Shown piece after piece: positions 1 through 7,300 of a stretch of 15,995 bases of DNA. This stretch comes from Saprospiraceae bacterium (GTDB lineage: Bacteria > Bacteroidota > Bacteroidia > Chitinophagales > Saprospiraceae). Below the pieces are notes generated by a model that had not been told where the DNA came from, ran no database searches, and saw nothing but the letters and a program-made list of their open reading frames with translations. Each line of letters begins with the position of its first letter. Within the stretch, counting starts at the first letter, position 1. The DNA is taken from the NCBI GenBank assembly GCA_013002625.1, contig JABDJE010000226.1:1-15995 (forward strand), in the 5' to 3' direction. The position numbers were made by a program, and so were the translations under genes.

Positions 1-344
1 GCATTATCCTTTGCGAAAGCGCTGGCATACATAAATGCAGCACTTGCCATCACAATGTTTTTAAGGATATTACCCATCTGTGACGGATCATCAGCCATCA
101 TTTGAACATGTGGAAGAATAAATGCCAGGAATAAAATACCAAGAAGGGTGCTGGCCAGTTTGTCCATTTTGCCAATCGCCATAGAAATACCGGCCAGAAT
201 CAAGCAAGCTCCAGTGATATAAACCATCACCGAACCACCAGGAGCCATAGCTGCCATTTCATTGGCATTCATAAAGTGAAACATTCCAAAAATGAGGGTT
301 GGAACGATCAAGAACCATTTTCCTAAACTTAAAATTGCATTCAT
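1..344 (-). CDS. DoxX-family membrane protein, 3' end cut by window
   Basis: I translated this leftward frame by hand from an ATG at 344-342. It stays open to the window edge, giving 114 complete codons and no stop. The product is very hydrophobic, with likely membrane helices at about residues 7-24, 38-58, 64-82 and 93-111. The second and third are joined by a short basic turn (GKMDKL). Four helices in about 120-130 residues is the layout of the DoxX/DoxD-like family of small inner-membrane proteins, often linked to redox or thiol stress, though the activity of most members is unknown. The gene diverges from marR across a spacer with strong palindromes, so repression by that MarR protein is likely. 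The nearby ATG at 340-338 runs into a stop after three codons and is not the start. Family assignment is by hydropathy pattern and general resemblance, so it is moderately sure. Confidence 0.72.
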   Translation of the reverse strand, partial: MNAILSLGKWFLIVPTLIFGMFHFMNANEMAAMAPGGSVMVYITGACLILAGISMAIGKMDKLASTLLGILFLAFILPHVQMMADDPSQMGNILKNIVMASAAFMYASAFAKDN

Positions 345-398
345 AATAGTTTTGTTTTGATTAATTAAATCTGGGTATTATAAAATGCAGGAGTTTAA

Positions 399-415
399 AT
401 TGATTGAAAATCAAT
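399..415. promoter_or_regulatory. Short inverted repeat in the DoxX leader
   Basis: Perfect 7-bp arms, ATTGATT (399-405) and AATCAAT (409-415), are separated by 3 nt. They lie 55-71 nt upstream of the DoxX-family start. This could be a regulator site or a small hairpin in the leader. It differs from the AATGTT/AACATT palindromes near marR. In AT-rich DNA such a repeat can arise by chance. Confidence 0.3.
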
Positions 416-490
416 GAGTTATAATTAATATATAGTATTTATATAAATAATAAAAATATAAGAGGATGAATTTTTAATAAACTTTAACAT

Positions 491-521
491 ATTAATGTTT
501 GAACATTAATGTTTAAACATT
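491..521. promoter_or_regulatory. Tandem palindromes, probable MarR operator
   Basis: Two palindromes overlap here. The first has perfect 9-bp arms, ATTAATGTT (491-499) and AACATTAAT (502-510), around a 2-bp centre. The second is a perfect 14-bp palindrome, AATGTTTAAACATT (508-521). The half-site AATGTT/AACATT recurs at 494-499, 502-507, 508-513 and 516-521, with a further AACAT at 486-490. The block ends 12 nt before the marR GTG start and lies in the spacer shared with the divergent DoxX gene. MarR dimers typically bind 16-20-bp palindromes of this sort and repress their own and divergent genes. Autoregulation is inferred from position. Confidence 0.65.
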
Positions 522-533
522 GTTATTTGCATT

Positions 534-983
534 GTGAATCTTGAACAAGAAATAAAACAGGTTAAACCATTTAATAGTCCTTATCAAAGGGCAGGTGTAA
601 ATATTCTCTATACACACAATTGGTTGGTTAGTAAAATGAATGTTCATTTTGAAGGATTCAAAGTGACACGTAAACAGTATAATATATTGAGGATTCTGAA
701 AGGGGCAGGGAAGCCTGTGTCCACAGCCTACATACGTGAACGAATGCTTGATAAAAATTCTGATGTTTCCAGAATTGTTGACAGAATGTTTGAAAGGGGC
801 ATAATTAATAAAGCTGTATGTCCTTCGGATAAAAGATTGGTCGATGTAGAGTTAACCGAAAGCGGATTGAAACTGTTGGAAGAAATTAATAAAGAAATAG
901 AGGGAATGGATGAAATATTCCACAACCTCGATTTAGAAGAAATTGAATTATTGAACACACTATTAGATAAAATTAGATCGTAA
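534..983 (+). CDS. MarR-family transcriptional regulator
   Basis: This is a 149-residue winged-helix regulator of usual MarR length. Helix-turn-helix positions are about 62-91, with the probable recognition helix at about 75-91 (NSDVSRIVDRMFERG). It is followed by the family wing signature at about 99-111, where D99, R101 and the LTESG turn match the MarR pattern D-x-R-(x)n-L-T-x-x-G. The N-terminal and C-terminal helices that normally form the dimer interface are present at about 18-40 and 112-148. The start is GTG at 534. The frame is open further upstream but has no ATG, and starting at the internal Met35 would remove the first dimerisation helix. The gene sits directly behind tandem palindromes and 30 nt ahead of a yceI-type gene, so it probably regulates yceI, itself and the divergent DoxX gene. 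The ligand is unknown. Confidence 0.9.
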   Translation: MNLEQEIKQVKPFNSPYQRAGVNILYTHNWLVSKMNVHFEGFKVTRKQYNILRILKGAGKPVSTAYIRERMLDKNSDVSRIVDRMFERGIINKAVCPSDKRLVDVELTESGLKLLEEINKEIEGMDEIFHNLDLEEIELLNTLLDKIRS

Positions 984-1013
984 TTACATTATTTATAACA
1001 AACAAATTTAAAA

Positions 1014-1592
1014 ATGAGAAAAACATTATTCCTAGCTGCATTTATTCTATCATCAATGATGGTTTTTGCTTCTAACCCAACCACACCTGTTAAAAGTTCT
1101 ATCGATATTGAAAAGAGCACCATCGAGTGGGTTGGTAAAAAAATTACTGGAAAACACAATGGTGTCATCAATTTACAAAGCGGTGAACTAGAGTATGATA
1201 ATGGAAGATTATCTGGTGGGAGCTTTGTAATTGATATGACTTCTATCGCAGTAAGAGATTTAGATGGAGGTATGAGAGGTAAATTGGAAGGACACCTGAA
1301 GTCACCAGACTTCTTTGATGTCGCAAACCATCCAACAGCTACGTTTACAATTACCAATGTATCCCCTGGCGAGGGCGGTGCATTCAATATTACAGGAGAT
1401 CTTACAATCAAAGGCATTACAAATCCATTGACTTTCAGTGCTACATCTGGAGATGGATCTTTCAATGCTGATATCAAAGTGGACAGAACTCTATATGATG
1501 TAAGATATGGTTCAGGTAAATTCTTTGATAACTTAGGAGATAAAACAATCTACGACGACTTTGAATTAACAGTCGCGTTGGTTACAAAATAA
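1014..1592 (+). CDS. YceI-family periplasmic protein
   Basis: This 192-residue protein has a clear N-terminal signal peptide (basic start, hydrophobic to about residue 19, VFA-S cleavage region), so it is exported. The mature part has the YceI hallmarks: an early S-T-I-E-W-V-G strand, the H-L-K-S-P-D-F-F-D block followed by H-P-T-A-T-F, then G-D-L-T-I-K-G-I-T, and a C-terminal D-x-T-x-Y-D-V-R-Y-G-S-G-K-F-F block. YceI proteins are lipocalin-like beta barrels that bind long isoprenoid or fatty-acid molecules in the periplasm; their physiological role is mostly unsettled. The gene follows marR with a 30-nt gap and ends in a strong terminator, so marR-yceI is probably one transcript. Length is normal for the family and no oddities were seen. 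Confidence 0.93.
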   Translation: MRKTLFLAAFILSSMMVFASNPTTPVKSSIDIEKSTIEWVGKKITGKHNGVINLQSGELEYDNGRLSGGSFVIDMTSIAVRDLDGGMRGKLEGHLKSPDFFDVANHPTATFTITNVSPGEGGAFNITGDLTIKGITNPLTFSATSGDGSFNADIKVDRTLYDVRYGSGKFFDNLGDKTIYDDFELTVALVTK

Positions 1593-1618
1593 GGTTGTTT
1601 ACAATTTTTATATGGTGA

Positions 1619-1651
1619 GTCACCCATGGCAACGTGGGTGGCTTTTCTTTT
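1619..1651 (+). terminator. Intrinsic terminator after yceI
   Basis: An 8-bp stem, GTCACCCA (1619-1626) with TGGGTGGC (1635-1642), contains one T-G wobble and has an 8-nt loop. A TTTTCTTTT tail follows. It lies 26 nt after the yceI-family stop and closes the marR-yceI unit. Confidence 0.85.
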
Positions 1652-1705
1652 ATGCTTCTACCATTTAACTTCAAGCTGTAGATACATTCCTAATCCTTTA
1701 ACCCG

Positions 1706-1804
1706 GAAGCCCCATATACCAAAAGCAAAGATGCCTGACTGCCCTCGGAGCCTCGGGTAAGTAGGCAGGCAGACTGAACAAAGTGCGTGCTAGAAGCCCA
1801 TACC
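1706..1804. repeat. GC-richer segment bounded by direct repeats
   Basis: This stretch of the 1652-1935 spacer has no gene. Similar 11-15-base words bound it: GAAGCCCCATATACC (1706-1720) and GAAGCCCATACC (1793-1804). Inside are an imperfect inverted repeat, GCCTGACTGCC (1733-1743) against GGCAGGCAG (1764-1772), and CCTCGG written twice (1743-1748, 1751-1756). It is visibly richer in G+C than the surrounding spacer. It may be a small interspersed repeat, but only one copy is visible here, so this is unproven. Confidence 0.35.
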
Positions 1805-1817
1805 TCAAATCAACTCT

Positions 1818-2284
1818 GTACGATAAAAGTCAACATTCGGCGACTAAAAAACCCACTTGATCTTTTATTGATATCATGTGAATGTGAACTGACTTACTTT
1901 TGAAATACATTCGATAATCAATAAAATTTAAACAAATGAACATTCGTAAATCTTGGCTTTTTAGTTTTCTATTAGTGGCATTCCTAGCGACCACTGCATT
2001 CTCTAACCCTAACCCTGTACTTAACTCAAAAAGTGTCAGCAAACAATTTGTCAAAATGCTTAAAGGCATTAATCTCGATAATATTGAAACTGACAAGACA
2101 ATTTTTGTAGACTTTATGATCAATGATAAGTCAGAGGTAATTGTGCTTTCAACAAACTCTAATGAATTAGATGTCGCTTTGAAAGCAAGACTCAACTACA
2201 AGAAATTGGTTACATCTGAAATGAAGGCGTACACGACATACACCTTACCAATTTCGATTAAGAAATAATTTGTATTTAGTTGGT
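1818..2284 (+). repeat. Tandem duplication, unit A
   Basis: This is the first of two direct copies about 466 bp long. Each runs from GTACGA(T/A)AAAAGTC, about 118 nt before the start codon, through the small-protein gene and past the stop to the shared block TAATTTGTATTTAGTTGGT (2266-2284). The ATG is preceded in both copies by TACATTCG and AAAATTTAAACAA. The start-codon-to-end offset is the same in both copies and the coding parts align without gaps. The terminators beyond the repeat are not homologous. Confidence 0.8.
1936..2268 (+). CDS. Small secreted protein, tandem paralogue 1
   Basis: This gene encodes 110 residues with a typical signal peptide (MNIRKS, hydrophobic core to about residue 22, AFS-N cleavage area), so the mature product is a periplasmic or exported protein of about 87 residues. 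No named family was recognised with certainty. The mature part has the order strand (about 57-63, VDFMIN), strand (about 67-74, EVIVLSTN), helix (about 76-89, LDVALKARLNY), final strand (about 102-108, TLPISI). That resembles a free-standing TonB C-terminal-like fold. Small exported proteins of this kind occur in Bacteroidetes, but their function is unknown to me. The next gene is a same-length paralogue, and the first 18 or so codons are nearly identical in DNA. The AT-rich leader has a possible -7-like TACATTCG at 1906-1913. The gene ends in its own terminator. Confidence 0.8.
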   Translation: MNIRKSWLFSFLLVAFLATTAFSNPNPVLNSKSVSKQFVKMLKGINLDNIETDKTIFVDFMINDKSEVIVLSTNSNELDVALKARLNYKKLVTSEMKAYTTYTLPISIKK

Positions 2285-2286
2285 AC

Positions 2287-2322
2287 ATGCCCAGTCTAAA
2301 AAGTATAGGCTGGGCATTTTTT
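2287..2322 (+). terminator. Intrinsic terminator after paralogue 1
   Basis: A 12-bp stem, ATGCCCAGTCTA (2287-2298) with TAGGCTGGGCAT (2306-2317), contains one T-G wobble and has a 7-nt loop. A run of T follows. It lies 18 nt after the stop and isolates the first small gene from the second. Confidence 0.9.
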
Positions 2323-2427
2323 ATGCATATACGCTTCATTAATCACCCTGTTTATTCGGTTTAGACCCAATTTTATGCCCTAATTATTATGCTATTCAAG
2401 TGTCTAATTATTATGCATTCCCGTTTA

Positions 2428-2893
2428 GTACGAAAAAAGTCGTTGTTCAGCGGGTAAATTACCCAGTTCATCTTTTCGATGTAACCTGACACACAATAGC
2501 TCCGTTAATAGGGTATACATTCGTAAATCACAAAATTTAAACAAATGAACATTCGTAAATCTTGGCTTTTTAGTTTTCTTTTGGTAGCCTTCCTAGCTAC
2601 TTCAGCATTTTCCAATAATACAGCGGACTTAGGTCCTGAGACTGTAAATCAACAATTTGCCAAACTGTTGAAAGGAATTGATGTTAGTACCCTCGACACT
2701 GACCAAACCATTTATGTTGACTTTATGATCAATGAGAAATCTCAAATTATCGTTTTGTCTACTAACAGCAAAGTTCTTGATAGGACTTTGAAAGCAAGGT
2801 TAAACTACAAAACCCTAACAACTGAAGAATTGGAGCTTTTTGAAAGATATACTGTTCCAATTTCATTCAAGAAATAATTTGTATTTAGTTGGT
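2428..2893 (+). repeat. Tandem duplication, unit B
   Basis: This is the second copy of the unit at 1818-2284, offset by about 610 bp. It begins GTACGAAAAAAGTC and ends with the same TAATTTGTATTTAGTTGGT block (2875-2893). About 143 bp of unrelated sequence separates the copies. That spacer holds the first terminator and two copies of CTAATTATTATGC (2380-2392, 2404-2416) about 24 nt apart. Confidence 0.8.
2545..2877 (+). CDS. Small secreted protein, tandem paralogue 2
   Basis: This gene encodes 110 residues, the same length as its upstream neighbour, and aligns to it end to end without gaps. The signal peptide is identical for the first 19 residues. The strand-strand-helix core (VDFMIN, IIVLSTNS, LKARLNYK) is strongly conserved, while residues about 24-35 and 92-101 have diverged. 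The nearly invariant core with variable stretches suggests both copies are under selection and are functional. The predicted fold is a small exported TonB C-terminal-like domain; function is unknown. The leader repeats TACATTCG (2516-2523) about 21 nt before the ATG, as in paralogue 1, so the two genes probably have similar independent promoters. Each copy has its own terminator, which argues against a simple operon. Confidence 0.8.
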   Translation: MNIRKSWLFSFLLVAFLATSAFSNNTADLGPETVNQQFAKLLKGIDVSTLDTDQTIYVDFMINEKSQIIVLSTNSKVLDRTLKARLNYKTLTTEELELFERYTVPISFKK

Positions 2894-2895
2894 TG

Positions 2896-2934
2896 TAACC
2901 AGCCCGCTTCCCTTTGGGCTGGTTATCTTTTTTT
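2896..2934 (+). terminator. Intrinsic terminator after paralogue 2
   Basis: A perfect 10-bp stem, TAACCAGCCC (2896-2905) with GGGCTGGTTA (2916-2925), has a 10-nt loop. A TCTTTTTTT tail follows. It lies 18 nt after the stop, the same spacing as in paralogue 1, although the stem sequence is unrelated. Confidence 0.92.
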
Positions 2935-2978
2935 GAAAAATCCTAACTCTAAAGTTTCTGAATTTTTCATACAAAGGC

Positions 2979-3005
2979 AGGCTGCAAAAGTGCAGCCTTT
3001 TTTAT
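2979..3005 (+). terminator. Second hairpin between convergent genes
   Basis: A perfect 8-bp stem, AGGCTGCA (2979-2986) with TGCAGCCT (2991-2998), has a 4-nt loop. On the + strand a T-rich tail (CCTTTTTTATTTTA) follows, making a back-up terminator behind paralogue 2. On the - strand it falls directly after the hutI stop but is followed only by TTTGTATG, so it would be a weaker terminator for hutI. Confidence 0.7.
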
Positions 3006-4237
3006 TTTATTCTTAGACCGTCTTTCCATACCGAATGGGGTAACAATGAACCTTGCTGGTAAAGAATATCTGAATAATCAGCTGTAGGGAACACAGAGAT
3101 ATCAGCTTTTTGTCCTTTTGAAATTCTTCCTCTATCCTTAAGACCCAAAGCATGTGCCGCACGAAACGTTATTCCAGCTAAAACTTCGGCAGCGGAAAGT
3201 TTTTCGTATGTTGCAAGGACACTCGCTTGCACAAGCAAATTACCCATTGGGGCACTTCCAGGATTCCAATCACTCGCAATTGCTAGAATACCATTTGCAT
3301 CCAGGATCTTTCTGCAGGGTGTAAAATCACACCCTAAACCCAAAGATGCTCCAGGCAAAGCCATAGCAACAGTTTCACTTTCTGCAATCATTCCAATTTC
3401 CTTATCAGTACTGACCTCAAGATGATCGACACTTAAAGCATTGTGTCTTACAGCTATCTCACTTCCACCTGTGGTAAACTGATCCCCATGAACCGTTAGG
3501 TCAAATCCATGTTTCTTTAATTCCGATAAATACAAATCTGCATCCTCAATACTAAATGCGTTGTCTTCAACAAAAATGTCAAATCGATTACAAAGGCCCT
3601 TAGCCTTGACTTCAGGGACAAGTAGGTTTAAAATATCTTGAATATAGGATTTTGCGTTTTCATATTCTCTAGGAACAATATGTGCAGCAAGACAAGTTGG
3701 TATAATTGATAAAGGCGTATTATTTCGCATCAAGTCTATCGCGCGAAGCAACTTTAATTCTTCTTCCACAGACAGACCGTATCCACTCTTAATCTCAACG
3801 GTTGTAATGCCAAGATCTACAAGACGGGATAATCTATTTTTCATTAAGCCTACCAATTCCTGCTTACTGGCTTGTCGTGTATGTTTGACTGTGCTCCAAA
3901 TTCCACCACCTTGTTTTGCGATTTCCTGATAAGGAATACCACTGTTGCGTGCAGCAAAATCTTTACTGCGAGATCCGGCAAAACAAATGTGGGTATGGGC
4001 ATCAATGAGACCAGGCATAGCTACAGCATCCTCCAAGACTTTGTGTAGGGTAGCGCTTGAGTGCATTTGCGCCAGCGATGAATATTTGTCAACGTCAATA
4101 ATCTGCTCTCCTTTTATTAATATGCCACCATGCTCGACAATGGATAAGGCATCGTCCATTAAGGCACCTCTGAGAGAAGTACCTTCAAATGTTATAATCT
4201 GACTAAAGGGACCAATTAATTGTAAATCGTCATTCAC
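3002..4237 (-). CDS. hutI: Imidazolonepropionase
   Basis: This 411-residue amidohydrolase is of normal length for HutI. It hydrolyses 4-imidazolone-5-propanoate to N-formimidoyl-L-glutamate, the third step of histidine degradation, in the cytoplasm. Metal-binding and catalytic landmarks are in order: the H-T-H pair at 81-83 after P-G-L-I-D-A, H186, V-H-G-D-Q-F with H250, D-H-L-E with H272, and the S-D-W-N-P-G-S motif with D323. The Q-G-G-G-I-W-S-T-V segment (109-117) and the E-I-K-S-G-Y-G segment (148-154) are HutI signatures. The start is ATG at 4237-4235, just past the terminator of the upstream tricorn-like gene, so hutI probably has its own promoter. No other hut genes are in the window, so the rest of the pathway must lie elsewhere. 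The final codons touch the convergent hairpin at 2979-3005. Confidence 0.96.
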   Translation of the reverse strand: MNDDLQLIGPFSQIITFEGTSLRGALMDDALSIVEHGGILIKGEQIIDVDKYSSLAQMHSSATLHKVLEDAVAMPGLIDAHTHICFAGSRSKDFAARNSGIPYQEIAKQGGGIWSTVKHTRQASKQELVGLMKNRLSRLVDLGITTVEIKSGYGLSVEEELKLLRAIDLMRNNTPLSIIPTCLAAHIVPREYENAKSYIQDILNLLVPEVKAKGLCNRFDIFVEDNAFSIEDADLYLSELKKHGFDLTVHGDQFTTGGSEIAVRHNALSVDHLEVSTDKEIGMIAESETVAMALPGASLGLGCDFTPCRKILDANGILAIASDWNPGSAPMGNLLVQASVLATYEKLSAAEVLAGITFRAAHALGLKDRGRISKGQKADISVFPTADYSDILYQQGSLLPHSVWKDGLRIK

Positions 4238-4275
4238 TTTTTTCGATTTGACTGTAAATCTATGAAACCCTAAAC

Positions 4276-4310
4276 AAAAAAAGCCCGTTAACTTATGTCA
4301 ACGGGCTTTT
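4276..4310 (-). terminator. Intrinsic terminator after the tricorn-like gene
   Basis: Perfect arms at 4281-4289 (AAGCCCGTT on the + strand) and 4300-4308 (AACGGGCTT) enclose a 10-nt loop. Read leftward, a run of seven T follows (4282-4276). It lies 19 nt after the tricorn-like stop and 38 nt before hutI, so it separates the two leftward genes. Confidence 0.92.
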
Positions 4311-4329
4311 CAGTACGCTTAGTTATATA

Positions 4330-7300
4330 TTATTTTGACCTATCCTCGGGTTTTGGTACTTTAGGATGAATGGGTCCGTTGGACTCTATAGCTTTTAATA
4401 CCTCTTTAACCGCCCGTTCAATTTGTGGGTCCTTACCTTTTGCAAGTGCTTCAGGATCTTCCATAACCTCAATATCAGGATCAACACCATGTCCCTCTTT
4501 GAACCAAGTTCCATCTGGGTCATACATTCTGAAAGTTGGAACTGTTACACTACCACCATCGATAAGAGTTGGAGCCCCTGAAATTCCAATAAGTCCGCCC
4601 CATGTTCTGCTGCCAATGAGTGGTCCCAATCCGGCCTTTCTAAAATAATCAGGAAATGCATCGCCCCCTGAACCGCTCCATCCATTGATGAGCATGGCCT
4701 TTGGTCCAAAATGCGCCACTGGTGGCCATTGCCAATTTGTACCATCTCTAACATCCCAGTACGCAAGAGGTTTTCTGTCTAAAAGTTCTATAAATCGATC
4801 CGGAATTTGACCCCCGTTATTAAAGCGCTCATCGATTATGAGTCCTTCTTTATCCCATTGAGCATAGAACATTCTAATCAATTCGTTTTGGCCGTCTCTT
4901 CCGGTACTAGGTACATAGATATAACCGATCTTACCTTCGGACAATTCATCTACCATAGCCCTGTTCTTTTCAATCCATTCCAGGTTGCGTAAACGTGTTT
5001 CGCTTCTCAATGTTTTTACTAAAACATTTTTAGCATCCTCCATTGAAGGCTTATCATTTACTGTTAGTTCCACAGTTTCATTAGCAAGGCCAGTAAAAGC
5101 CATCCATGGATCAGTGTAGTTGTTTAATCTAACACCGTTAACTGCAAGAACATAGTCTCCTTCATCTATATCAACACCCGCCATGTCTAACGGAGAGCGC
5201 ACCTCATTATCCCAATCTGCGCCTCTCACTATACGATCTATTTTGAATTCTCCATTTGCTTTAGCCCAATCGACTCCGAGATATCCTACACTCTTTCTAG
5301 ATGCATAATCGCCGTCTCCTCCTCCTCTATATGTGTGTGAAGCATTTAATTCACCAATTAATTCACCTATTATAAAGTTGACATCATAGCGCGACACAGC
5401 CTGATCAATCAGGTCGCCATATTTTGTTCGCATAGCATCCCAATCCAAGCCATGCATGTTTTTGTCATAGAAAAAGTCTCTTTCAAATCGCCATACATCA
5501 TTAAATATCTGATGCCATTCTTCCTTTGGATTGACAAAACTGGCCATGTCCTTTGTCGGAATCATATCCTCCATTTTCTTATCCGGACCAAGTTCAATGA
5601 TAGCATAGCCTTTACCTCCACGGACCAATATGTGTTTGCCATCATGTGCAATGTTAAACCCGAACACACCACTGATAACTGTTTTAGATTCCTTTTCTTC
5701 AAGATCATAATACATAAGTTTTGAGTTGCCACCTTCGGATCCAGAGTTTTGAAATTTGACAAACAATACCTTATTGCTTAATCCTGTAACGCCGCCCATA
5801 TTGCCACCTTTAACAGGTAATATCTCAAGTCTTCTTTCCATTTCATTGAAAGAAATCTTTGTGGCTTCCTCTTCCTCTTCAGCGTTTTCTTCGTCTTCGT
5901 CATCACTTTCGTCTTCTTCTCCGTCTTCCTCTTCATCTTCACTTTCTTCTTCCTCTTCTTCGATAGTTACTTCATCATTTTCTGGCGCAAGCGGACTTGC
6001 CGTTTCATCTGATAGCGTAATTACTGCTAATTGCGTGGCATTAGGATAAATCCAACTGTTGTCAAAATCACTATACACAGGTGAGATGCGTCGATTGGTA
6101 GTCAGGTATAAATATTTACCGTCTTTACCAAAAGAAACATTGTTATCATTATAGAATCCGCTTGTCACACGGTGAATAACCTTGTCCTCTGTATCAAAAA
6201 TGTAAATTGAATTATTACCATTATCTCCAGTTTTGTTATAAGCGATATATCGACTGTCCGGGGAATAACTAACAGAAAAACCGCGTAATCCACCCTCAAA
6301 AAGTCGAGCGTCCTGATCGATTCTGGTTGCTTCTCCTGTATTTATATCCAGCTCATAGAAAGTCATACTTTGATCTATAAAGCTTAACTTTTCACTATTG
6401 GGCGCCCAGTAAATATTATATCGATAGCCAGGTCCAAGGTCAGAAACCCTCTTGGCTTTTCCGGTTTTTACATCATGTAAATACAGGTCATATTCACCTT
6501 CAGAATCGCTGAAATAGGCAATATGCTTCCCATTAGGTGACCAAGCAGGATGCCGTTCTGCGGAACCACTTGATTGAGTCAAATTACGCACAACACCTTT
6601 TTCTTTAGGAAGCGTGAAGATATCTCCACGTGCCTCCATGACAGCCCGTTGGCCATCCGGCGAAATTTGTGCTGAGAAAATATTGTTACCTACGTTTTTC
6701 AGACTTGGTTTCAGACTTGTAAAATCACCTACTGCATTAATGTCTACAGATTTTACTGAATTATCTCCCAGATTCAACAACTGTATTTTTCCACCAGCTT
6801 CAAATACAATGTCGTTTGGACCGATTGATGGATAGTGGATGTCATAGTCTTTGTAAAATGTAAGTTGGGTATTTGTCTTTGAATCGATATCATACACCCA
6901 AATGTTATTTCTTAGTGACGGGCCATTGTCTGACATATAGTAGATTTTACCGTCTCCCCACATAGGTACCTCATCATTGGCATCATTGGAAGTAATATTT
7001 ATCGTTTCCAGTGTTTCAAGATTCATAAGGAATATATCAGGAGCCGTTCCACCGCGGTATCTTTTCCAAGTCCTTGTCACTCTTGACTTATCCGTGAAAG
7101 CCAACCACTTTCCATCTTTTGAAATAGCAGCATAGCCACCAAGCTCTACTGGTAGTTTTTCTGGCAAGCCACCCTGAGATGCTACTTTATAAAATTGAAC
7201 CCATCTTTGTTTACCACTTTCCATGCTACTGGAAAATAGAATCTTATCACCATCTGAATACCAATCCATGATGTTCTCACCCATGCCGTGCCCGGTCACC

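Noticed and set aside
1890..1902. TACTTTTG (1895-1902) as a perfect Bacteroidetes -7 promoter element (TAnnTTTG)
   Set aside because: It matches the consensus, but no TTTG-like -33 element sits 19-21 nt upstream and the word is not kept in the duplicate copy. The shared TACATTCG (1906-1913, 2516-2523) is an equally likely candidate, so neither is called.
2380..2420. Two CTAATTATTATGC repeats 24 nt apart as a possible CRISPR or iteron remnant
   Set aside because: There are only two short AT-rich copies and no regular spacers or nearby cas or rep genes. More likely chance or slippage.
3945..4202. Rightward 85-codon frame inside hutI
   Set aside because: It lies wholly inside a strongly conserved enzyme gene on the other strand and encodes a low-complexity product with no recognised features.
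5756..6049. Serine-rich rightward reading frame opposite the acidic linker
   Set aside because: It is the antisense image of the Glu/Asp codon tract in the tricorn-like gene (GAA/GAG reads as TTC/CTC and, in another frame, as TCT/TCC). It has no independent support.
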